The notes beneath the pieces are model-generated. The model had not been told where the DNA came from. It saw only the letters and a program-made list of their open reading frames with translations, and made no database searches. From CAVTLG01 sp963735495 (lineage in GTDB: Bacteria > Chloroflexota > Ktedonobacteria > Ktedonobacterales > Ktedonobacteraceae): a stretch of 64,000 nucleotides of DNA. The stretch covers positions 124,001-188,000 of the forward strand of contig CAVTLG010000002.1 of NCBI GenBank assembly GCA_963735495.1, written 5' to 3'. A program made the translations under genes and the position numbers. Positions 25,898 to 34,010 of the stretch are shown here, in pieces; position 1 is the first letter of the stretch; each line of letters starts with the position of its first letter.

Positions 25898-26167
25898 ATG
25901 GCAGTAAACAACAATATCCCTCAGCGCGCCAGCCGTCTGTATGAGCCTGATATCGCCTCGCAGTCTGTCATGTACGGCAGGAATACCACCGAGGACTATA
26001 CCATCAGGCACAGCTCCAGAGGATGGGTTATCATCAGCGGATCGATGGCGGTAACACTCTGCGTTATCCTTATCTGGATACGCCTGGTCATACCGTGGTG
26101 GCAGGGCATCCAAGACCAATGGAACGATGGCGACAGTCGCATCACCCAGTTCGCAGAGCACGGGTGA
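25898..26167 (+). CDS. Single-pass membrane protein of cassette copy 2, 89 aa
   Basis: The ATG at 25898 overlaps the end of the restored Cys/His frame; GAGAGGGA lies just before. One membrane span (about residues 43-66, VIISGSMAVTLCVILIWI) then WWQGIQDQWNDGDSRITQF, which parallels the 22301 protein. A TGA at 26165 ends it, but the same frame stays open beyond for 43 more codons (to 26295), so this may be a truncated version of a longer protein caused by one stop. Confidence 0.65.
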   Translation: MAVNNNIPQRASRLYEPDIASQSVMYGRNTTEDYTIRHSSRGWVIISGSMAVTLCVILIWIRLVIPWWQGIQDQWNDGDSRITQFAEHG

Positions 26168-26427
26168 GCGACTGTTTCAGCGCAAAGTATACGACAAGGA
26201 TACACAGCCATATTGCGTCTTTCTGGGATGCACGGGTCTACCCGCGCTCCATTGAAGGCTCCAGCTATATCTTTAGAAATCACTCCCAACCAAGGTGAAT
26301 GAGGACGACGCTTCTGATGATGGCTGCGTTACTTTTGTATTATGTTACTTTTATTGCTTCTTGACAGTTTGTTGTAGAAAAAGGTGGATACTGGCCACCC
26401 CCAGTTACGAAGAAAGGAAATGCCCTC
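26168..26427. other. Remnant coding tail and recombinase upstream region
   Basis: 26168-26295 continues the reading frame of the preceding gene after its stop (…ILRLSGMHGSTRAPL…). The rest is the recombinase upstream region: TTGACA at 26361-26366 and TGGATA at 26385-26390 (18 bp) are a possible promoter. Confidence 0.4.
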
Positions 26428-28494
26428 ATGGTACTTACTGACAAAGGCCGTTCCTCTGCCATCCGCAGCGTTATAAAAAAGCAGGAAACCTACGATACCA
26501 GACGCGACTTCCCTAAAGACAAGCCTGGGGTTATCTATGTCAGGCAGTCAACGGTGGTGCAGATCCAACGGAACTTGCATAGTTTTGAGATGCAGACGAA
26601 TGAGTTCTTGGAGCACTTCAGGAACAGAGGGGTCACTGGAAAAATAGAAATCATCACGGACGATGAGGGTAAAAGCGGCACGTTAGACATCCACAAACGA
26701 AGCGGATTGAGCCGCACCGTGCGGCTCATAGAGGGAGAGGAACTGCTGGAAGGCGAACGCATCGGCTGGGTGGCAGCTGTGAATGTGAGCCGACTCACCC
26801 GCGATGAATGGCTCATCGTGCCTGGCGAACTTATGCGGGCGTGTTATGGGCATGACGTATGGATCAGTACGCTGCGGATGGACTTCAACTTTAAGGATGA
26901 GTATTGCCGCCGCATATTCATGATGGAAGCGGAAGAGGCTGCCAGGCACCTGAAATGGATGAAAGAGGTATTAGGGGGTGGATTGCAAGCCGCCAGCAAT
27001 AAGGGCGTCTATGACGGCAGGGAAATGTCCCCAGGCTACATTATTGACTACCGGGAGTACCTTGATGGGTATGCTATAAACCCGAACTATAAAAAGTTCC
27101 GTATCTATGAGCCGCATGCCGAAAAGACTGAGTGGCTGTTTCAAAGATACCTTGAGCTTGACGGCAACTTTCCGGCACTCTGCCGCGAAGTTGAAGCTAT
27201 GCACCCGTTGTATCCGCCCTTCGACAGGGCACAGGTTCACAGCAAAAACATAAGTGCGTTCACCGGACGCAAGACTATGACGGAGCAAGGCTACACGCCA
27301 ACGGTACATGGGATACTCGGCATACTCACGAATCCCGTGTACATCGGGTGGTGGCTTCCCCGCAATGGCGGCTTGGTAGAACACCACCATGATGCAATCG
27401 TCTCGGAAGAACTGTTTACCTTCGCCCACAAACGGTTAAGCTCCCATGACCTGAATGGCAATAGAGTCAAGCCAGCGGGAAAGGCACGCAACGGCAAAGC
27501 CCAGGCGCTGCTCAAGAAGATCATCGAAACGCCGGATGGCAGCTCGTTCTACCCGTTCATGGCGAGTCGGGGGTACTTGGTATACCGAGCCAGGATATAT
27601 AGGAAACTGACCCGCGAAGAATACCTGTCAGTGGAAGTATCGTACCTTGACTGCCTATTTTTGGATAAGTTTTTTGAGCGGCTGCAAGAATGGAGCAGAC
27701 GCGGCGAGTTAGCTGCGTGGCGGGAGCGGAAAAAACAGGCGCAGGATAGCCACGAGGAACATAACAAGGGCATCAGAAGGTCTATAAAGCAGGCTGAGGC
27801 CAGGCGGCAAGAGATGATGGACATCCTCTCCGACCCCGACGTCCCGAAAACGAAACAGATGAGGATTGACTACGCTACCCAAATCGCAGGACTGGAGGGA
27901 AAGATAGCGGAGCTTGAACGAGAGTTAAAGGTCATTCCTGAAGAGGAAGAGAATGCCACGCTGTATAGAATCTGGGACTTGATACCCGCGCTGCAACAGC
28001 ATTGGGGTAAGTTGCCGTTTGAGGACAGGATGATGGTGGTTGGCGCATTTACGCGCAGAGTGATCACCAGCACCCCTAGCCTGGGATGGTTAAAAATGGA
28101 GGTCGAATGGAAAATTGGTGAAAAAGATAGTATGCACCAAAGGCGTATAACGAATGGGAAAACCTGGACGGACGACGAGGATGCCATTATCCGCGAGCTG
28201 TGGCCTACAGGCGATGGTGGGGAGATTTTGAACCGGTTGCCGAGTCGGTCGTATGGTGCCATAAAGAAACGAGCGCGAGACTTGGAGGTACGCAGAGAAA
28301 AGAAGGGCGGCAGTGTCCGGTTGGATGAATACTTCAACATTTCCGTTCAGGACATGCAATACGCGCAGGAACGCGGGCTGGATACGGTGAGCAAAAAACC
28401 GCAATGGTTAGCGCGGCAGTGTGGGCAACAGTATCGACACCCAATGCCAGCCCGCTTACGATTGTTACCTTGCCTCTGGCTAGTTCGCTGGTAA
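26428..28494 (+). CDS. Large serine recombinase (site-specific integrase)
   Basis: 688 aa. The catalytic domain contains YVRQSTVVQIQRN with Ser41 as nucleophile, then RLTRDEW and the recombinase domain (GVYDGREMSPGYIID; TPTVHGILGILTNPVYIGWW). A zinc-ribbon/coiled-coil region follows (KQAEARRQEMMDILSDP) and a SANT-like C-terminal part (WTDDEDAIIRELWPTG). AAAGGAAA precedes the ATG. Enzymes of this size integrate and excise islands or prophages. The last about 30 codons overlap the dprA fragment on the other strand, so its present C-terminus runs into host DNA. Confidence 0.92.
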   Translation: MVLTDKGRSSAIRSVIKKQETYDTRRDFPKDKPGVIYVRQSTVVQIQRNLHSFEMQTNEFLEHFRNRGVTGKIEIITDDEGKSGTLDIHKRSGLSRTVRLIEGEELLEGERIGWVAAVNVSRLTRDEWLIVPGELMRACYGHDVWISTLRMDFNFKDEYCRRIFMMEAEEAARHLKWMKEVLGGGLQAASNKGVYDGREMSPGYIIDYREYLDGYAINPNYKKFRIYEPHAEKTEWLFQRYLELDGNFPALCREVEAMHPLYPPFDRAQVHSKNISAFTGRKTMTEQGYTPTVHGILGILTNPVYIGWWLPRNGGLVEHHHDAIVSEELFTFAHKRLSSHDLNGNRVKPAGKARNGKAQALLKKIIETPDGSSFYPFMASRGYLVYRARIYRKLTREEYLSVEVSYLDCLFLDKFFERLQEWSRRGELAAWRERKKQAQDSHEEHNKGIRRSIKQAEARRQEMMDILSDPDVPKTKQMRIDYATQIAGLEGKIAELERELKVIPEEEENATLYRIWDLIPALQQHWGKLPFEDRMMVVGAFTRRVITSTPSLGWLKMEVEWKIGEKDSMHQRRITNGKTWTDDEDAIIRELWPTGDGGEILNRLPSRSYGAIKKRARDLEVRREKKGGSVRLDEYFNISVQDMQYAQERGLDTVSKKPQWLARQCGQQYRHPMPARLRLLPCLWLVRW

Positions 28495-28978
28495 GCTGTT
28501 CGGTAGCCTGGCGACCGTATGCGCTCATTTTCCGTGTTCCAACGACGCCTATTGTATAGTAGTTGTCGTCTTCAGTCAGGTTGCCGCATACATAAAGTAC
28601 TGGGGGAGCATACTCTATTTTTCGCAGTAGCGGTGGATAGGCCTCGTCTTTCCACGTGATCACGCGCACACGCAAGCGTTCCAGACGCTCTAACTCTTGT
28701 TGCGGGATAATATTTGCGCGTTGTTTCAAAAAACTGGCGCAGATCTTCTGATCCAGTCCGGCTGCTGTGAGTTCCCTGGAGCTGGCTTGCCAGGCCGCCG
28801 CGACATCATCATGAAAAAAATCCAGCAATGCCTTGAAACGTGCAGCTCCAATGCCAGAGACGCGGCTGAATGCGATCCAATAAGCAAGCGTCTCTAACGA
28901 TAATGAGTCAGACTGGTAATAGCGGGCATCAAACACTCCCATCCTCCTCTGGCCCATCTTTACAATAAATCTCTTCAT
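28334..28978 (-). pseudogene. dprA: DprA N-terminal fragment, disrupted at an attachment site
   Basis: The helix-hairpin-helix part (GIGAARFKALLDFF) and the start of the Rossmann-like domain (YTIGVVGTRKMSAYGR; VSGLALGVDTVAH) are clear. After TVAHTAAL (about 28410) the family sequence breaks off and the rest (to 28334) reads antisense to the recombinase. The second half of DprA, which binds ssDNA/RecA during transformation, is absent from the window. The most likely cause is integration of the element carrying the recombinase. Start at 28978 is approximate. Confidence 0.85.
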
Positions 28979-29402
28979 AGTAAATGATGATCGTCAAATC
29001 TTATTATACACGCTCTGGCAATATGCTACTGATCCCTATAGGACTCCATGGGTAGCTAGCAAGCATGCCGATTGTATCATAGCAATCACCTAAATGGGTA
29101 ACTGCGTTAAAGTGTGTCATTCTATGCGTTCATGTAAGTAGAATTTACCCCTATCACAGCATGATATGTAAAGTGTGGAGCCTTGGTGAATGGGATGCTG
29201 TATGGTGAGTGAAATGCTATTTTACTGTTTTTCCGAAAATGGTCCCGACTCCTCGTTCTTTTGCCGAAAAAAGAAGAGCGATGAGGGGCAGTGACCGGGA
29301 GAATTATTTTTAGGAAATAGGGAGTAGCACAATTACCGTCATCAGAGAATTTGCCCGTGCAGGAAGGAACAATTCTCTGCGTAAAACAAGAGGAAGATCA
29401 TT
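28979..29402. other. Divergent intergenic region, dprA / PBP
   Basis: 424 bp with no gene. A G/C-flanked stem around TTCTTTTGCCGAAAAAAGAA (about 29255-29274) lies upstream of the PBP gene and may be a leader structure; no family recognised. Confidence 0.4.
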
Positions 29403-32381
29403 ATGAATAATGCAAATCAACCGCCTGCGAATAATCAGCCAGACGAAACGAACGGTCCTTCACGAACGGGAGGACTGCTAAGTAATTATGCTCAAAAACA
29501 GCCAATTAAGTCAGATTCTCCTATTTCTCAGCTTCCACCAGGCGCACCAACTCAATCATCTACGCCGCCAGGGCGTTCTTTCCCTTCGCAATCGGGGTTA
29601 CTTTCGCAGGCCGGGATGCAACCTGCGAAATCGGGGTTACTTTCACAGGCCGGGATGCAACCTGCGAAATCAGGATTACTTTCGCAGGCCGGGATGCAAC
29701 CCGCGAAATCAGGGTTACTTTCGGCCCATCAGCAAAACATTATTGCCAACACTTTGCAAACGGTGCGCGGTTGGTCGGGCAAAATTGCCGCCATGGCAGG
29801 TCATCGTGTTCTGCCCCCGGAGCCACCGCTTGAACGCTATCGTCCTTACGCAGAAGTGGTTGAGGCACCCCTCCTATCCACACAGACAAAAGCGCAACCC
29901 TGGAAGCGTTCACGCACAGTGCGTATCGTCAAGCAGATCCGCAATCGCCGTGAGCGCTGGGGACAGACGCAGTTGGGTGTCGGACGTGTCTGGCGTACCA
30001 TCGGGATCATAGTTGCACTGCTAGCTGTTATCATGAGCGTTTCGGGTTCAGCGTACGGTTACACCTACTATCAAAATGAATTGCCCGAGGTACAACGTCT
30101 TGCCAGCCTGCAAGTACCTCAGACGACACGCATCTACGACCGTAATTACAATTTGCTCTACAGTGCCTATGATACGAGCGTCAATTCTGGGGGACGTAGC
30201 ACTCCTGTTACCTACACGGAAATCCCCAAAGTCTTGCAAAATGCCTTGATTGCGACCGAGGACCATACCTTCTGGACAAATATTGGTATCGATCCGACTG
30301 GTATCGTGCGCGCGGCTTCAGAGTCCTACGGCGGTGCCAGTGGTATTACCCAGCAGGTAGTCAAAAACTTGACGCACGATACGCAGGACACGATGAGTCG
30401 TAAGATCTCCGAAGCAGCGCTAGCCATTGGCTTGACGCAAGAGTATCCGAAGTGGAAGATCCTGGAGATGTACTTCGACATCGCACCCTTTGGGGCACAG
30501 GATATTGGGGTTGAAGCCGCAATTGAAGACGATTTCCATCTCATGCCTACATGCAGCGCGAACTTCAAATGCACACCTGGGATAGAGCGTCTGGGGTATG
30601 TATCCGCGAAAGATCCCAATGATGCAACGATGGCCCTGGCGCGTGCCTCGCTGCTGGCAGGTATCCCCAATAATCCCACACTCTATGATCCGACGCTCGG
30701 CACAACAGAACAAGACAATATCCTGGCGCGTCAAAAACACGTGTTAGACCTGATGGTAGAGTTTGGTGAGTCCTACGGACCGGGTCCCGTTACAGCACAA
30801 GTAGCGCAAAAGGCCGAAGCCCTGAGCGCCAAAATGACCTTTTCACCTTACGCGCAAATTAAACATGCTCCACACTTTGTGGACTGGATTATCACCCAGC
30901 TAGAGACAGAACTGGGCAATGGCGATCCTGCTGCCGGAGTGGACGCTTTCGTTACAGGTGGTTTCAATATTCGCACCACCATCGATGTCAAGTTAGAAAA
31001 CTATGTGGAAGCTGCGGTGACACGCCACCTGACGCAGTCCGAGTTGCAGGCGTTTACGGGAGGCTATGGACCCCTAAACGTAACGAACAATGTGAACGAT
31101 GCAGCGGCGGTTGTCATGAATGCGAAGACGGGCGAAGTCCTGGCAATGGATGGCAGTGCCAACTACAACAGCACGAATCCTGAGGTAGGAGGGACAGTCA
31201 ATGCGACTATTTCGCAGGATGGGACACTGGGACGACAACCAGGTTCATCATTTAAGCCGATTGTCTACGCGACCGCGCTCGAGATGGGTTGGTATCCTGG
31301 TATAGTCTTGCCAGACGCAAAGACATACTTTCCGAATGACAATCCTGCTGGTACTTCTGTCACTGACGTCTATACTCCCTCCGATTATTCAACCGGGTCG
31401 GCAGCCTCATATCATCCTGATATCAGTCCCATGACGCTACGCACGGCTGTGGCGAATTCATTTAACGTTCCAGCTGTCAAAACGTTGCAATATGTCGGTA
31501 CGGAGAATGCTGTCGTCACCGCTGAGCGTATGGGACTGGGCGGCGCTCTTGACCAGGATGCTACGAAGTTGGGATGTAAAGATCAGACCGCTGCCGAACT
31601 GGGTGGTTGTTTTGGCATGTCTCTTGTGCTTGGCACCGCCGAAGTTCCATTACTACAAATGACCAATGCGTATCAAGTCTTTGCAGATAATGGGACCTTT
31701 GTTCACTACCAGAGTATCCTGGATATCTGGGATAATTATGGAGACCATCTGTACCATTACAATACCAGTAATGTAACCGGAAGCCGCGTCTTTAGCCCAC
31801 AGGTTTCGTTCGAAATGACTTCGATTTTAGAGGATGAACCCGCACGTGTGTATGAATTCTATCCTGACAACGCGCTATCGTTCGCCGATAAGAGTTCTGC
31901 CTGTGGATACTATGTCAACTATCTCGATTGTCCTTACCAGGTAGCAGCAAAAACCGGCACTACATCTGGTTTCGTGGATAATCTCACGATGGGTTATACA
32001 CCCAACATAGTTGTTGGCGTGTGGGCAGGCAACGCGAATGGCTTTCCCATGCAAAACGTCATTGGTATTACCGGAGCCGCTCCCATCTGGCACAGCGTCA
32101 TGGAGTTCGCAGATGAGGGCTGGTGTAACGTTGAAACTGATCAGGTTCCTTGTACAAACTATAGCCCCACGAAGGATGGTGTGGGAACACAACAGCAATT
32201 CACTGAGCCTTCTGGTTTAGTACAGCAATGTGTTTCTAGCACAAACGGTCTTGCGGGTAGTAGTAGCAATTGTGATTTTATGATTGCAGGCGAGGAGCCA
32301 CAACAAGCAGGCGCTGCACCTGTTACCACCACTACGACAACCAATAATAACGGGAACAACAACAACGGGAATAACGGGTGA
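29403..32381 (+). CDS. Class A penicillin-binding protein (transglycosylase/transpeptidase)
   Basis: 992 aa. The cytoplasmic N-terminal tail has tandem copies of a 13-residue unit SGLLSQAGMQPAK (about residues 64-115). One membrane span (about 198-222) is followed by a GT51 glycosyltransferase domain (IATEDHTFW with Glu286; GGASGITQQVVKNL) and a transpeptidase domain with Ser615-x-x-Lys618 (PGSSFKP), SFN and Lys850-Thr-Gly-Thr (AKTGTTSG). The tail end is Thr/Asn-rich. It polymerises and cross-links peptidoglycan. The repeats recall the SGLLSRTGKFP unit in the kinase at 55569 and might be phosphorylation or docking sites. Confidence 0.93.
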   Translation: MNNANQPPANNQPDETNGPSRTGGLLSNYAQKQPIKSDSPISQLPPGAPTQSSTPPGRSFPSQSGLLSQAGMQPAKSGLLSQAGMQPAKSGLLSQAGMQPAKSGLLSAHQQNIIANTLQTVRGWSGKIAAMAGHRVLPPEPPLERYRPYAEVVEAPLLSTQTKAQPWKRSRTVRIVKQIRNRRERWGQTQLGVGRVWRTIGIIVALLAVIMSVSGSAYGYTYYQNELPEVQRLASLQVPQTTRIYDRNYNLLYSAYDTSVNSGGRSTPVTYTEIPKVLQNALIATEDHTFWTNIGIDPTGIVRAASESYGGASGITQQVVKNLTHDTQDTMSRKISEAALAIGLTQEYPKWKILEMYFDIAPFGAQDIGVEAAIEDDFHLMPTCSANFKCTPGIERLGYVSAKDPNDATMALARASLLAGIPNNPTLYDPTLGTTEQDNILARQKHVLDLMVEFGESYGPGPVTAQVAQKAEALSAKMTFSPYAQIKHAPHFVDWIITQLETELGNGDPAAGVDAFVTGGFNIRTTIDVKLENYVEAAVTRHLTQSELQAFTGGYGPLNVTNNVNDAAAVVMNAKTGEVLAMDGSANYNSTNPEVGGTVNATISQDGTLGRQPGSSFKPIVYATALEMGWYPGIVLPDAKTYFPNDNPAGTSVTDVYTPSDYSTGSAASYHPDISPMTLRTAVANSFNVPAVKTLQYVGTENAVVTAERMGLGGALDQDATKLGCKDQTAAELGGCFGMSLVLGTAEVPLLQMTNAYQVFADNGTFVHYQSILDIWDNYGDHLYHYNTSNVTGSRVFSPQVSFEMTSILEDEPARVYEFYPDNALSFADKSSACGYYVNYLDCPYQVAAKTGTTSGFVDNLTMGYTPNIVVGVWAGNANGFPMQNVIGITGAAPIWHSVMEFADEGWCNVETDQVPCTNYSPTKDGVGTQQQFTEPSGLVQQCVSSTNGLAGSSSNCDFMIAGEEPQQAGAAPVTTTTTTNNNGNNNNGNNG
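29596..29730 (+). repeat. In-gene 39-bp tandem repeats
   Basis: Three and a part copies of a 39-bp unit that encode SGLLSQAGMQPAK. Copies differ at only a few third positions, so they are young and may vary in number between strains. Confidence 0.85.
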
Positions 32382-32444
32382 GGAGGACACTAACCACGCA
32401 ACTCGTCCGCAGTAGAGACATCGTCTCTGCCAGCTAGCAGGTGT

Positions 32445-32491
32445 AGGATGCAGGATAATCCCTTGTGGATAACCTGCATCCTCTGTTTTTT
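32445..32491 (+). terminator. Rho-independent terminator of the PBP gene
   Basis: AGGATGCAGG / CCTGCATCCT perfect 10-bp stem followed by CTG and TTTTTT. Confidence 0.85.
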
Positions 32492-32533
32492 AGCATACAC
32501 GCGCCGAGAAAAAAATCAGCAGTCCCGGCACCC

Positions 32534-32563
32534 TTGACAATCGGCCCCTGAGAGTGCTATTCT
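32534..32563 (+). promoter_or_regulatory. hrcA promoter
   Basis: TTGACA at 32534-32539, 18 bp, TATTCT at 32558-32563, directly before the CIRCE operator. Confidence 0.75.
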
Positions 32564-32567
32564 GTAC

Positions 32568-32593
32568 TTGCACTCTCCATGAGAGAGTGCTAG
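32568..32593. promoter_or_regulatory. CIRCE operator (HrcA binding site)
   Basis: TTGCACTC-N9-GAGTGCTAG, close to the consensus TTAGCACTC-N9-GAGTGCTAA. An extra half-site GAGTGCTA at 32552-32559 overlaps the -10 box. Repression by HrcA and release on heat shock are expected. Confidence 0.92.
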
Positions 32594-32683
32594 CAATCAT
32601 CGTTGACAGATGTTGTATCATCCGAGCATAGTCAAAGCTCTGTGCTCAGAAGGTGCATCAGGACAATCGAGGTAAGCAAGCAT

Positions 32684-33793
32684 ATGACATCACTTAGCCC
32701 GCGTAAACAGCAGATCTTGCGTGCGCTGGTTGAAGAATATATCCATAATGCTTCCCCTGTAGCGTCTGAAGCGCTGGTGCGCAAGTATGGATTGCCATTT
32801 AGCTCTGCTACCGTGCGCAATGAGCTGGCGGGCTTAGAGGAAGCAAACCTTATTCACCAGCCGCATACCTCTGCTGGCCGTGTACCGACTGACCTGGGTT
32901 ATCGTTTCTTTGTCGAACATCTTATGCAAGAGTCGGCTTTATCGCTCGATGAGCAGCGTCTGATCCGTCATATGTTTTACCAGGTGCAAGATCAATTGGA
33001 CCAATGGGTACGTCTTACGGCTTCGGTTATGGCGCGTTTGCTCCATAGTGCTGCCGTGATGACGCCGCCGCGTTCCAGTGAAGGACATTTCAAGCATGCT
33101 GAGGTGCTCTCTGTTACTGATCTCTCTGCACATCTCGTTGTCGTGCTCATGGATGGCACGGTCACGCAGCAACGGCTGCTCTTAGAGGCTCCCACGCAGC
33201 AAGAGGAACTCAGCGCGATTACTGCACGACTCAATCCATTATTCCAGAGTAAAGATGCTGTTGAAATCAATGCTGTGCTCATTGCCCTCGACCCTACTCC
33301 TGTAGAGCGCCTGATAGGCAACACTATCGTGCGTATCTTAGAGTTGCATGGTAGCATGCAAGGAAACGATGCCTACAGTGAAGATATGGTCAATATCCTG
33401 GACCCGCTGGTCTTCCAGGCGTCTTTACATGTCAACCCAGAAGATGAGCGTGGTGAGCGCGTGCGCAAGGTGATGGAGGAGATGGAGCATCGACGTTTGC
33501 AACAGGTGATGGAGGAGATGGAGCAGAAGCGTATCTTACCAGCGCTGGCCTCACATTTATCTTCAACGGACGGGGTGCAGGTGATTATTGGCGGCGAAAA
33601 TCAGTGGGATGAAATGAAAGATGTGAGCCTGGTGCTAGCACGCTATGGACAGCAAAGCAAGGTGGGAGGTTTGTTGGGCGTAATTGGGCCGACGCGCATG
33701 CAATATGGTCGTGCCGTTGCCGTTGTGCGCTACATGGCGCAGGTGATGGACGAACTTCTAGCCGATGTTTACGGATATGATGAGGAACGGTGA
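32684..33793 (+). CDS. hrcA: Heat-inducible transcription repressor HrcA
   Basis: 369 aa from ATG 32684 (GAGGT upstream), which gives the family start MTSLSPRKQQILRALVEEYI. The winged helix contains SSATVRNELAGLEEANLI and the conserved HTSAGRVPTDLGYRFFV. The C-terminal GAF-like domain has the usual VIIGGEN and LGVIGPTRMQYGRAVAVVRY. It represses heat-shock genes through CIRCE, whose only visible copy here precedes hrcA itself. Odd feature: a 12-residue tandem duplication (VMEEME...) near residues 262-285. Confidence 0.95.
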   Translation: MTSLSPRKQQILRALVEEYIHNASPVASEALVRKYGLPFSSATVRNELAGLEEANLIHQPHTSAGRVPTDLGYRFFVEHLMQESALSLDEQRLIRHMFYQVQDQLDQWVRLTASVMARLLHSAAVMTPPRSSEGHFKHAEVLSVTDLSAHLVVVLMDGTVTQQRLLLEAPTQQEELSAITARLNPLFQSKDAVEINAVLIALDPTPVERLIGNTIVRILELHGSMQGNDAYSEDMVNILDPLVFQASLHVNPEDERGERVRKVMEEMEHRRLQQVMEEMEQKRILPALASHLSSTDGVQVIIGGENQWDEMKDVSLVLARYGQQSKVGGLLGVIGPTRMQYGRAVAVVRYMAQVMDELLADVYGYDEER

Positions 33794-34010
33794 GGATTGC
33801 AAGGACGCTCGCATAGAGCACTATGCTCTTCAATCCATCCGCACATCTACGGTCGTGTTGTCTGGAGGCCAATCATATGGCTCTGGAAGCGCCAGCGTAG
33901 CCAAGCCAACGCAAATGTGTTTCCTTACATTCCTGGTGATGCGTTTCTACATGCATATTGGGTATGAAATAATGAAACTGCGTAGTAAATAGATATATTA
34001 GGAGGCAACT

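Larger units (their letters stand above)
23912..25907 (+). pseudogene. Small Cys/His protein of cassette copy 2, interrupted by IS1182
   Basis: ATG 23912 (GGGAGGAG site) encodes MSMKRYGDNFIP... HNEECLCHDDLNAQLNQYYQ, then hits the IS1182 terminus; the present frame ends at 24073 after four or five foreign residues (54 aa). Removing 24054-25842 and one 4-bp duplication restores the frame: NQYYQ-GLVSDNDATRILRGKQIWQ, stop TAA 25905-25907. The restored 72-residue protein aligns with the 22068 protein and overlaps the start of the next gene. Confidence 0.8.

Noticed and set aside
29596..29730. CRISPR-like regular repeats
   Set aside because: The 39-bp units are contiguous, in frame and encode a peptide repeat in the PBP; there are no spacers.
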